Shown: piece after piece, positions 12,601 to 23,600 of the stretch
How positions within the stretch are numbered: the first letter of the stretch is position 1
How the letters are laid out: each line of letters begins with the position of its first letter
NCBI GenBank assembly: GCA_013398275.1
Contig: VZSE01006608.1
Span: forward strand, 506,347-570,346
DNA: 64,000 nt
Direction: 5' to 3'
DNA from: Promerops cafer
Taxonomy: Eukaryota; Chordata; Aves; Passeriformes; Nectariniidae
Notes under the pieces: generated by a model
Seen by the model: the letters and a program-made list of their open reading frames with translations, nothing else
Told to the model about the DNA's origin: nothing
Databases searched by the model: none
Made by a program: the position numbers and the translations under genes

Positions 12601-15479
12601 TTTACTTTATTAATGTGGGTTCTGTAGACATGCTATATCCTTCATAACTGAACACAGAATTTCTTGGATCTAAGGCAGACTGCCATTTAAAATGCATTGC
12701 GTGCAAGGGTCAACATGTAAGAGTTGCATTTTATTTTGTGTAAAGTGACCATTTCACTGCTGCCTTGCCAGAAATGAAGCCAATACCCACGATTAGAAGG
12801 TATTTCACTGAATGCTGTTAATGATTTAAAACCACATAAACAAAAGGCAGACAAGCATCAATGTATTTTAAATGGATAATCAAGAGATAGATCATTCTAC
12901 CTATTGAACATCACTAAGCTACTGCAATTTTTCTGTTTTCAGTTGCATCTGTTTAGCTGCAGCATGTATCTTTTTGCACATAGGTAAAGACCACAGCTTT
13001 CTCAACAAAGAGCCAATCTGAAAATGGAGTAAAAATTACTGTGAGAAGTTTGCTTTCTGGAAGGAAGTGAGTTTTCCTGCTCTACAGCTCCAAGTCCCAA
13101 TATCAATTTATGTTTGCTAATATAGTATGCATTTTATATCAAGTCTATGCTTTTTCTGTTATTTTTGGAAGATTCTTCTGATGATTATATTCAACTGGTA
13201 ATGTGGCTTTGTAAATTAAAGACTTTTTCTTGTTCAATGCTTTGTTTTATTCACTAAAATTACAATATGATTTTGCACATTTTAAGGAAAAAAGGTGACA
13301 TTTAAACCAAGCATTCAAAAATCTTAGTTTTACTGTTGCAGCTGATTATTTTGTAGTAAAAATTTGTGAATACGTCTTTATTTTTGTTTATGAAACTGAA
13401 GTGCTATTCACTCATATATGCTAATGTTTTCTTGTATGCCTTAGTCTTTTAAAAACCATTTGCAATTGAAGAGTGTAATTTTCTTTCACTTACACATTCA
13501 TTCTGTTTGTGAAAGTATCAAAGAAAAATTGAAACACAGAATCTTCTTATAAGTTTCTTATATTCTAACTTTTTTAGCTCCTAGATTTTGTAGGTTCCTT
13601 TAAGTGAATTGGATTTTCTCCTTGCATTTAGATTAACAATAAAATTATTCATTCTTACTCACTGAATTATATTCTTCTGTAATTATTTTAATCTCTTATA
13701 TATCACTGTAAGAAGGACAGGCTTCCTTTTTTAGAAAAAGAAAATTGGCCTTCTGTGTCATGTCAGTGCTTATTAAATACTACAATCATAAGAACATATA
13801 TGCTACAAGATTCTATATTCTGATTCCATAGCTGTTATAAGCTTAGTGTTTGCAGTATTTATTTAGTGGTAATGCATTTCTTTTCCTATTTTGCATTTCA
13901 AAGGTCTTCTCTAAATGATTGTTTTACAGAACTATCAAGAGGTTATCTAAATTTTTCAATCAAGTATTACACAATACCATAAAGTGGTAGTCATGGAGTT
14001 TCTTCCAGTCCATGTACACTCTTTCTGTAGAAAGAATTAAATAGAAATCCATAAGAAGACAACAAATGCTTCATTAAATAATTGAATGTATTAGGCTTGA
14101 CTGAATTTTAACCGAAGCAAAATTTCGGGCTGGTGTGTTACATGGTGTGAGATTAGAATATTTTTATTTGAAAACTATACAGTAAGTTCTTCACAAATAT
14201 ACTCTTGTTGCTATGGTGCAGCTTTAATCAAGTTGTTGCAAAGTAATTAGTTTTTTCTTTGGTGATGCTTCTTTATAAAACTAAAGATTGAGTTTTAAAA
14301 TAGCTAACACAAAAAAAAAATGCTTGGGAATTGATTGTACTAGTTGCTTTTCAGAGAAGAAATTGCAGGAAGACCTCAATGAATTTAAAAAAAAAGTGGT
14401 GAGAAAAATTTACAATTGTTTGTTACAATACACATTTTACTAAATGTATAAATTCATCCAACAAACTGTTTTCATTTTTAAAGGATATTTATTTTAATTT
14501 ATCTGTCAGGGAAATAAATGATAGATTTGCGGCTGTACCGTGACTTTTTTTTTTGGTTAGGGCTAGCAGAATCATTGAGAATGCTTTTTAAATTAGATGT
14601 CATTTTCTTGACAAGAATGAAGAAGGGCTGCGACACTATCTATCAGCTTCAAATAATTTGCGTTTTTTAAAACACCAGGATATATTAATTGCTTTATTTT
14701 CTTATAAAGTAATTGCTTGCACCTGCAATTTTCAGGGTGTTTTTATGAGCTTTTAAAGTAATAAAAATAGTGTTTTAAGTATGTTTTATAACAAATAGTT
14801 TTATGTTCAAATTTGTCCTTCAGTGTTGATAGGACATTTGGTGCAGGGTGGTTTTTTTTTTGAGAGCAGTCTTTGATTTTACGCAACTGAAACATACTAC
14901 ATTCCAGTCTCCTCCCCCTCCATTTTTTCACATATCTTAAAAATTTCTAAACTCTTATGGCTATTTGGAGCATATATTTACAGAGAAATGCTTAGAATGC
15001 GCCCCAAATGGCTGCAATAATCTCATGTTTGGTTGGGCCTTGCATGTAGGAAGCTACCTCCATGATTCTTTTTTGCCTGCCTGCCATTCTTCCTGTATCA
15101 AAATAATTTCACTTAAAATTTGAAGGAGAGAAAAGAGCTTGACCTAAGATATCCTGAATACAAACTGCAGACTGGGATGTCTGCAGGGGGTAGAGTTGTG
15201 CACATCCCACCTCTCCCTTCCATGTAGCATTGTTAACTAATAAAACATCTGTACTTGTGTACAGGACTACGACAATGCATAAAATATAATCTGCATATGT
15301 GTGGGGCTAGGTAGTGCTGTGTCCAGGAATGTACATAATTCAGTAGTGATTTGTACGGATACCAGCTAAGCTGCCCTTGCAAAATCATCGTGAAAAATAC
15401 AGCCCGCACACAAATTCTGCTTCTCTGCCTTTTAGCATGATAATGAAGATGAATCAATGATATCTTCCTTGCCCAACAC

Positions 15480-15513
15480 AAAATAAAATAAACAAACAAA
15501 TAAATAAATAAAT
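15480..15513. repeat. AAAT/AAAC tetranucleotide repeat
   Basis: Alternating AAAT and AAAC units ending in three AAAT-type units. Confidence 0.92.
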
Positions 15514-15984
15514 GCTAGGCCGGGGGCAAGTGAGTGATCAGGATTTTGCAAGGCTGCATTTAATTTCTCTATGCTCCTAACAATCACCAGAACTAGTTCC
15601 TTCTGCTGCAGGCATACCTGCTTACAATGGAGAATTGAATAGGCTGAGATTTTCCTCTCTGCTGACCACCTCAGCTCGCTCCCCTCAGTTTTTTTTCTTG
15701 TGCCTCCCCCCCTTAATTTAGAGAGACAACAGAATTACATTATTGTTTTACTAAAAAAACCCCTAATCGCCCAACTTCTAGGAAGACACGTCCACCTCTG
15801 AGTAAAAGTAGAGAGCAGCTGTATTGAAGAACATGTTTGTTTTTGTGTGTCTGCGGCCTCCCTGGTTTCTCTTATTTGTCAGATCTCCCGTTCAGCATCA
15901 CTTTCGCTGCCGTGGCAGGAATAGCCAGGCAGCGCTGCGTCCACGCCATGAGTTTTGAGGGAAGAGGGAAGAGCGGGATTAATA

Positions 15985-16196
15985 ATGCATTAGCTTTGCA
16001 GCCCCATCGCAGGGAAAATAAACAAAATAGTAAAAGTTGCGGTGAGGGCAGGCAAGTGGCGTAATAGGGAGAACGCATTAGTCCTGCAGGCACACCGAGG
16101 GGATATAAACAGGATAATAAAAGTTGGGAGCGGGAATGCATTAGTCCTGCAGTCACATCAGGGGGAAAATAAACAAGATAGTAAAAATGATTTCGG
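15985..16196 (+). repeat. Three imperfect copies of a ~60-bp module next to the MLLT10 promoter
   Basis: Copies run at about 15985-16042, 16073-16133 and 16136-16196. Each has the order TGCATTAG (or CGCATTAG), then a TGCAG box, then a CA- and G-rich patch, then AAATAAACA (ATATAAACA in copy 2), then ATAGTAAAA or ATAATAAAA. Period is 88 then 63 bp because 30 bp of extra sequence follows copy 1. AAATAAACA is the reverse complement of the forkhead-factor motif TGTTTATTT. The array stops about 100 bp before the gap in the CpG island, so a regulatory role is plausible but is inference. Confidence 0.8.
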
Positions 16197-16292
16197 GAGG
16201 GTGGGGAGGGGGCGGGCATGAGGCGCGTCCTGCGGCCTTCCTGAAGAGGGCCCACAGAGCGGCAGCGCGGGTGGGAGCGGGGCGCATGTCCG
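16190..16292. promoter_or_regulatory. MLLT10 CpG island, left side of gap
   Basis: Base composition changes sharply here from AT-rich to GC-rich, with GGGAGGGTGGGGAGGGGGCGGG (Sp/KLF-type GC boxes) followed by CpG-dense sequence up to the gap. Taken with the right side of the gap it forms one CpG island of roughly 0.7 kb over the MLLT10 start. Confidence 0.75.
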
Positions 16293-16481
16293 NNNNNNNN
16301 NNNNNNNNNNNNNNNNNNNNNNNNNNNNNNNNNNNNNNNNNNNNNNNNNNNNNNNNNNNNNNNNNNNNNNNNNNNNNNNNNNNNNNNNNNNNNNNNNNNN
16401 NNNNNNNNNNNNNNNNNNNNNNNNNNNNNNNNNNNNNNNNNNNNNNNNNNNNNNNNNNNNNNNNNNNNNNNNNNNNNNNNN
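16293..16481. other. Assembly gap (189 N) inside the MLLT10 CpG island
   Basis: A run of 189 unknown bases between GC-rich flanks (GGGCGCATGTCCG on the left, CGCCGTGCCCGCCCGCGG on the right). Such gaps are typical of extremely GC-rich avian promoters. The true length may differ from 189. Confidence 0.99.
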
Positions 16482-16736
16482 CGCCGTGCCCGCCCGCGGA
16501 GCCGCGTCCGCCGCAGGAGCCGCCGCGGCCCGACCGACACAGCCTGGCCGGTTGGTCGGGCGGGGGCGAGACGAGGCGCTCAGCCGGCGGTCATGGGTCC
16601 CGAAGCGCTGCCGCGGTGGCGGTGGCGGCGGCTGCGGCTGAGTGACTGAGGGGAGACCCCGCCAGGGGAGGGGGCAGGCGGAGGGCGAGGCGCGTGTGGC
16701 GTGCGCGGTGTTGACGACGGTGTTTTTAACCCTTAG
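16482..16736 (+). promoter_or_regulatory. MLLT10: MLLT10 leader / CpG-island promoter, right side of gap
   Basis: An extremely GC-rich stretch directly before the MLLT10 start codon, with GCCGCCGC- and GGCGG-type triplet runs and no TATA box. It most likely holds the 5' untranslated exon and part of the core promoter. It ends in TTTTTAACCCTTAG immediately before the ATG, so its last part may be a first intron. No transcription start can be placed because the adjoining 189 bases are unsequenced. Confidence 0.7.
16593..16649 (+). other. Upstream ORF in the MLLT10 leader, 18 codons
   Basis: A short ORF reading MGPEALPRWRWRRLRLSD and ending in TGA 87 bases before the MLLT10 ATG. Its ATG has G at -3 and G at +4, a strong Kozak context, and it is out of frame with the main ORF. 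If this stretch is in the mature mRNA, the uORF would be expected to reduce main-ORF translation. If the acceptor-like site at 16736 is used with a donor upstream of 16593, the uORF would be spliced out. The Trp/Arg-rich peptide follows from the GGCGGTGGCGG triplet repeat and need not be functional. Confidence 0.5.
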
Positions 16737-16905
16737 ATGGTCTCCAGCGAGCCGCTGCTGCTGCCGGTGTCACTGGAGGGCGAGTTCTCCAGTAGCATGA
16801 AGGAGATGATCGGCGGCTGCTGCGTGTGCTCCGACGAGCGGGGCTGGGCCGAGAACCCGCTCGTCTACTGCGACGGGCACGGCTGCAATGTCGCAGTGCA
16901 TCAAG
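16737..16905 (+). CDS. MLLT10: MLLT10 coding exon 1: start codon and first half of PHD1
   Basis: Encodes residues 1-56 plus the first base of codon 57. The N-terminal tail (1-24) is followed by GGCCVCSDERGWAENPLVYC, the start of the first PHD finger. Visible zinc ligands are C28, C31, C45, C50 and H55. The donor is CAAG|GTGAGC, phase 1. The start at 16737 is chosen because the MVSS... N-terminus is typical of AF10. The ATG directly follows TTTTTAACCCTTAG, which resembles a splice acceptor, so a non-coding first exon upstream is likely and this may be the second exon of the transcript. The -3 base in genomic context is T, but in a spliced mRNA it would come from the upstream exon. A second in-frame ATG at codon 21 (16797) has A at -3 and corresponds to the MLLT6 start. 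Compared with the human protein as I remember it, there are about three extra residues (LLL at 7-9). Confidence 0.95.
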
Positions 16906-19900
16906 GTGAGCGGGCAGGCGAGGGCAGCGCACCCGCTCCGGCCTCCAGCCTCGCCACTTCCTTCTTGGTGCTCCCTGTCTTCTTCCCTTGGGCCTGCTTC
17001 CTTCTCCTCCCCACCCCCCGGCCGTTTTTCCCCCCTTTTTTCCCTCCCCCTCTCAGCTCCTTCTTTTTACCCATGAAGCCTGTTTCCCCGTTTCTAAGGC
17101 CACGTGCTTTCTGGTTTGACTTGCTCTGTCATCTTCTTTCCTTCCCGTCTGTCTGTCTTTTCCCTCATGTGAGACTTAGTATAGTATGTTCTCCTGCAGT
17201 GTGGCTGTGAGAAAGGAAGAACTCTGCTTTCCAATTTTTTACCCTTTACTCTTCTCCTGCATGTTTTCTGTGTCTGTGCTTCCCAGTCTGCCTCTGCACC
17301 CTGTTAACAACCTCAGCTGCAACGTTTCAAAGACTCTATTGCTTTGGGGCTTTGCAGAACTTGTTACTATATTCTGTTCTGGTGTTATTGCTGTATTTCT
17401 TTTTTCCCCTATGCGATCCCTGTTGTCCCTGCCTTTCCCAAGTTAGAAAGATTTATTTGAGGGGCAGTCAGGAGACAAGGAGGGTTTAGGATTGGAAGAG
17501 AAGGGTGCGTAGGAAAGACTTAGCTGTCATGTGATTTCTATCTCTGCCTGCTTTTCCTTGAATGTCATCTGGGTAATGTTTCCTGGTAGATGAAGAGACT
17601 TCCTGTTGTGATTTTGCAGGGGGAGGGTGCTGTTTGGAATGGCTGATGCTGGATTTGTTTGGCTTAGTGGAGGCTGGTTGGTTGGTTTCCAGCTCAGTTC
17701 AGGAGCTGGCATGTTCCCTCTGTGTGATTGTTTTATTTCTGTCAGTGGGTTGACCCTTCATGTGAGAGCAGAAGAAGAGACGATTCTGCTGCTTACATCA
17801 TAGGAAAGGAAGTCATCATAACTTTTCCTTTATGGTAGCAGAAATAAGGAATAAGATGGTAGTTTTTCTGTATCAGCTCCTAAGCAGTCATATGAACTCA
17901 ATGACTGGCTATTTGGCTACTTGCAGGTGATGGACAAATTGGAGGAGACAGAAAATGCTAAATCCAATTCATTAATTTGAATGCCTAGTGCATGTGTAAG
18001 TGCTGCTAATGTGTGTCTAATGCTTGGTCTTAAATTGTGCTGAAGATGATGTAATATAGTAGTTGGTTGTTCCAAGTATATGGTCCCTTGTAAGCTGGCA
18101 AATAGTGAGAAATAGTAATAATTTAAGGAGATACACAAAATAATTAAGTTATTTTCGTTAACATTGAGTTGAAAACAGAGGGGAGCTGACAGGATCTCTG
18201 AAATTAATCTCGTTTTGAATTGGTTTTCTGTCATCTCAAGAGTTGAAGAGTTGAAGTTGAATTCCGTTCTTACGGAATCTTAGGATCATGAAGAAGAACA
18301 CTAAGACGTTAATACTTCTAGAAGCCATACCTGAAACAGCTATTCCTTTTGCATTATCTTGGACATCTTCCTTTGTATGTGGAGCGTTGCTGATATTTTC
18401 AGTGAAAGAATTGGATGATAGCAGCAGTTGGAGCTGAAATAGCAGGAACAAAAGTCAGTTATAGAAAGTATTCCTAGTATAGACACACTTCAGCAGGTAC
18501 AAGAAAACAAACTTTTTTTTTAAAAGTCATATCCAGCCCTGAATTGGAATATGTCAGGAAGTATGCAAAGTACTGCTTGGTCTAAATCCAGAAGCTGTTA
18601 TACAGATCTTAAGAAGAACTCCATCTTTTGATATACTGGACCATTGATGCTTTCCATTTTTGGATTTGATATGTCATGTGAACAAAGGTGGTGGAGGAGG
18701 CATGTCCACTCTTTTTGTAGCCTCTCTGTAGTAGATGTAGTAGTCCTCATGGTCAAAGCTGATGGTCTGTATTTGAAGTACGAACAGCAGTATTATCCAT
18801 AAAGCTTTATTAACTGCTTTGGTTTTGTTATTATAATTATTCTTAGTTCAGAGGAAACTTCAGTTGTTAAGTATTTGGCAAGTTGTGAAGGACAAGATCT
18901 CTTCATGTGCTCAAAGAAGCTTTCCTTAGTAGTGGAAGTATAAACAACACTGTAAACGTTTTGGTATCATGGTGTATCAGAGCACAGACCTGTGATGAAC
19001 TCTTCTAGGCTCTAGGTGTGCTCTGTTACCCTGGCAGATACAGAAGTACCTGAACTTTGGTCTTTGTCCAGCTTGTGTTGCCTTTGGATCTACTTGCCAG
19101 CCCTGTCTCTGAGTTGCATTTTATACCTGTTTCCTCTTCTGCACTGTCACTTGCTACCCTAAATGTTTAATTGCACATTTAGAATCTCTTAATATCTAAA
19201 GAGAAATTCAGAGTCCCTCCATCTGTGGTTATTATAGATGCAAGGAAAACAAGACTTTTTTTTCCTCATGTTAAAGAATTTTATTGTACAGTAGAAAGGG
19301 CTTATGAGAATAGTTTGGCCTGTAGGTACTTGAATAAAGTATTTGAAAATCTGACAACTGATCTTAATATGAGTACATGTGTATATATAATGGGAAATGA
19401 TTTCATTGACTTTCCTTCATGGAAATGAAGGTATATGAGCCAGATGTTTTTTGTATTACTATTGCATTACTATTTTTCATCTCCAAGCTATCACAAAATC
19501 AATATATTTGTATAGTATAACTCCAAGTTACTAATTTAATCTCAGCTTTCTTCATAACTTTAAATTAATCATATTTTTTTTCTACTTAGACACTTAAACC
19601 TGATTCTTGTATTTAAGTAACGTGATTGTTGAGAATTGAGTCTGACTTACCTTTAATACTTCGGGATTATCTTTGAGCAAAATGTTTGGCTTTTTGGTTC
19701 TTTGATATTTGCTACACCCATACAAATATTAGGGTATACTCACAGCACTTGTGTTCTTGTATTTTCATTCCCTTTGTAGTTCTTAAGGTTGCTTGATGTG
19801 TGCGTTTTAAGCATGAGCAGTATTGCCAAATTGCTTAACTCTTTTTCTGTGGAATTTCGTAACAAACTCTTGGGGTTGCTTTTATATAATGTAAAAATAT

Positions 19901-20558
19901 AGATGACTGTCTTGCAGATAAATCTGCATGTCTGAAAATATCTTTCCCAGGGATTTATGTTGTAGCCTGGCTCAAGTTGGAACTAATCCAAGTCCTGATG
20001 CTCAGTTCAGTTTGTATTTACATCTCTGTGAATTTTCTGGGGTAAAAAAAGCAGACTTTGTTCAATTCACTATGGATTGTCTGCTTAAGACCAGTTAATT
20101 TACTTGTAAGAGTAAGAAAACTGGATAGTAAGTATGTGAATAAATGCCTTAGGAAGAACTCAGGTTTGTTAGTTACTTTTAGTATTCTCTTAAAACAGAC
20201 CGCATAATAACAAGCATCCATCATTTATAGTGAAGTGTCTCACCTGTTTTGCAGGTAAATAAATAGCAAAATGGGTCATATCTGAAACATTGCTGCTTTT
20301 GAATGGTTATGTTACTTATCAAGCTAATGTGTTCTTTTTTCATTTAACAAATTGTGCATAATTTTTAAAATCTAAGCTTGTACTTAATTTCTTGTACTTC
20401 TGTGGTAGGATTTTATATGCAATGTATCGATGTCAATTTGGCTTTCTTGATAATTAAAATTATGTGAGATCAACTAACAGTAAGCTTCTTTTAGAACATA
20501 TTATTAGTATTGTAGTGCTATTTATGTTTGCTGAAACGTTTTGTCTTGTTCAAAACAG
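16906..20558 (+). other. MLLT10: MLLT10 intron 1 (of the coding exons)
   Basis: A 3653-bp phase-1 intron. The first ~200 bp are C/T-rich and continue the CpG island edge. The rest is AT-rich with no recognised exon or mobile element. A short tandem GAGTTGAA repeat lies near 18238-18258. Confidence 0.9.
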
Positions 20559-20638
20559 CTTGCTATGGAATTGTTCAAGTACCCACTGGACCATGGTTTT
20601 GCAGAAAGTGTGAATCTCAGGAAAGAGCAGCCAGAGTG
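20559..20638 (+). CDS. MLLT10: MLLT10 coding exon 2: second half of PHD1
   Basis: An 80-bp exon completing codon 57 (Ala) and encoding residues 58-83, beginning CYGIVQVPTGPWFCRKC. It supplies the last PHD1 zinc ligands C58, C71 and C74, so the intron before it divides one zinc-binding fold. The PTGPWFC stretch is the usual conserved tail of this finger. The acceptor is TTGTCTTGTTCAAAACAG and the donor GTG|GTATGT, phase 0. The translation runs straight on from exon 1 and into exon 3 without a stop. Exons 2 and 3 together are 135 bp, so joint skipping would keep the frame, while skipping exon 2 alone would not. Confidence 0.96.
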
Positions 20639-23600
20639 GTATGTGTTTTGTTTATTAAGTAATGCTAGTTATAATCCTTGTGTGGATAATATTTACCCAA
20701 GTGTTACAGTAATAACAGAAGAGAGCTTTGCTTTCTGTTGTAATTAATCTAAATGCTGTTCAGAAAGACTGTTTATCTTCTTATTTTTTTAAAATGGAAA
20801 TATGTAACTGTCTCTGAAGTATTCTGACTTGTTTGGTTTTTATCCTTTTCTTTTTTTTGTCCATGGTGTAGGTTTTGGTTAATTTTGTCAGTTTAACACT
20901 TATATAGTTAGGTACAGGAAGTAAATAAAATCTGTGTCCAATTTTCTTTTACAGAAACCTTAGGTTGCCAGTTAAAAGCTTCAGTCTAGGAACACTCCCA
21001 ATAAGTAGTGTTGCTAATTTCAAAAACGAATGCTTACTTGGAGTGTGATACTTAGAATTGAAGAAGTATTTTCTTTCTGTTTTTTCTAATCCTTTTATGG
21101 TACATATTGGGGATTGAGATAATAGTTTTCTTTTTTTTACCATGGTTACATGAGGTTTTGTTTTGGTCAGACTTACATGTTTGTTAGATGAAACTGGGTG
21201 ATGTCAGGCATTTTTAGAAAAAGAGAATGACATTTCTCCCTACTTGGCACTTGTTAGTTTGTCTTCCAGCAAAAGATAAACTGAGAGAAGTGAGAGTATT
21301 TAGAAAGACTAAGCTGTTCATTTGCCTCTGAAAAAAATTTAATTGGAAGAGAAGGTGGTGCAGCATCTTAGAGCAGTGTGTAAACTGTTTCTAACTTTGA
21401 TATCTAAAAACAAATGAGGAGTCAGAGACCAAATTTTTAGTTACTGTCAGTGACTATCAGTGTGTTAACATGACCTGTTTGCTGTACCTATTTCCTTTTC
21501 TAATATGAAGTGCTACAGAAATGGTGGCAAGCCTTTCTCTTGAATGAATTTTTGGCACAGGTCTAAAGAATCTCATTCCTCTGCTTTTTCGCTCTTTTTG
21601 CCCCTAATGTGTTCATAATGCCCAGGGTAATCGAGACTGGCTTTGTACTTCCAAAGCAAACCTGTTGGTGGGAGCACGAAGAGATTGATTTTTGTATGCT
21701 CTTCAAGTATTCGTCAATAGAAAATCAAAACCCTTTCTAAAGAAAGGCTGTTTCTTTTCCTGGGGAGACCATCAGCTGTGTAAAGTTTTAAAAGTAGCAT
21801 TTTGTAATGTTTCTGAGTTTGATAGGTACAGGTTGATAACAAAGTTAAAAATACAGAGGAGAGAGAAAGACAGCCGGTGACTGCAAGAGGATTTTCCAAG
21901 AGTATTATAGAGAATCCTTGTGGTTTGGGATATAGTTAATCCTGGCTTCTTATGACATAAGAAAGGAAAGAGAACTCTCCAGAGTTCTATAATAAACAGT
22001 GTCTCACTGCATGATGATAATTTCTTGAGTTTACCAAGAGAATGGCTTTGGTAGACTACTTTACTTTGCTGTTTGAAGTGAAGAAGGAATTCAGTGATAA
22101 TTGAAATTCAGTGATAGCTGAATTTTCTGCCTGGTGTATTCTGTTCTTGTTTCCACAAAACAGTATCTGTTTAGTTCAGCAGGTTGATTACTAATTTTGT
22201 TTTGAAAAAAGAAATTGCATTTGTAATATAGTGTATGTTTAAGTGGTTCTCAGGTAAAACCGATTGAATGTGAGCTGAAGTTTTAACAACTGTTTGTATG
22301 TTAGCGAGTTAGAAACATGCTGGCTGTATCTGAGGTGTCTTGGAGCAGCTCTTGACATTCAGAAACTAAACTCAAGCCCTGACCTCAGTATGGAAACTGG
22401 AGCTTTACAATAAGCAGTTTACCAGACCCAGAAGTTTTAACACACTTGCTTAGAAAAGCAAACATCCTTATCATCACTGTATGAGACTGAAGCTTAGTTT
22501 TTCTCTTGGCCTTTTTACCTATAAACAAAACCAGAATTAAATTAACCATATTACATTGACTATGCTTCTGCTTACTTTTAATCTTTAAAAAGACCTCAGC
22601 ATTGCGCTCAAGGCATATTTTTCCATGCTGATGCTGTCTGTGTTGTGTGTTTTCAGGGTGCGTTTCTTGATTGTTTTGCTTTTTTAAGCTTCAGTTGCTG
22701 GGCAAATAAATTCATTCTGTTAAGCAACTGCAGTTAATTGCTCACACTAAAGTTAGCCTTGCTTTAACAATGAAAGGAAATGGACTAACTCAGGAGCACA
22801 TAATGCAGGTTGGTGGGTCACCAGAGAAGTTCACTAAACAGCAGACTAGGACAGGCGGCTTCTGATGTACTATCAAGTGTTATGCACCGGTGTGTACTGT
22901 GTTCCCTTTCTTTTGTGTGCTGCCTCTAGGCTAGTACATACTGGGTAGGAGCCAAGTGGTGGCTGGGTGACTTCTGTGTTTTTGTTGGCGGGCTGGGTGC
23001 CAGTGTCTTGGCTGTTGAATGGTCAGTTACTTGTTGGAAAGCTTCTCCATGTTGGACGAGTCATACTGAATTTTGGTTCCAGCAGGGTCATGTTTTTCTC
23101 TGTGTGTGAGAGAAAGTGTGACTTTTCATAAACCAGAACTGTTTGGATAATGGATATATTGAGGTGGCTGGTAATTATTTGACTTACTTTTTCATCATGC
23201 TTATGTAGTACATAATTGAAGTAGTATTATACTACTGCGTATTACCAGTCTGCACTTTTTACATCACTGTGTAAGTTTTTAACTATTGCTTGAAAAATCT
23301 TAAGTTTTCTCTAAATCAGCTCATTTATCTTAGGTGACCTATGGTGAGCTTGAAATTCCAGTCTCTTCAAGATGGGTAGCGACTGCTCCCAGCTTTGCCT
23401 GTGTCAGCACCAGCTGTTATTACCCAGCATAGTGGGCCCTTTTGGTGTCTTCAGGTGTACCTGAACTTCTGAGTCAAAAAGCAGGGCAAATACATATTGA
23501 TGTAGAAAAAATAATTTTGAGGTCTATGTGAGGTTGTATATATATGGACTACTACGTAAGGGACTTCGGGTCCTGTCTTAAGAAATTGGATGGTTCATGT

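Larger units (their letters stand above)
9381..15984. other. AT-rich non-coding DNA between CpG island 2 and the MLLT10 promoter
   Basis: 6.6 kb, strongly AT-rich, with no ORF over 90 codons, no CpG cluster and no recognised transposable element. It holds a C-run (9672-9689) and an AAAT/AAAC microsatellite (15480-15513). The lack of repeats over such a length is noticeable and could reflect regulatory constraint, but this is unproven. Confidence 0.5.
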
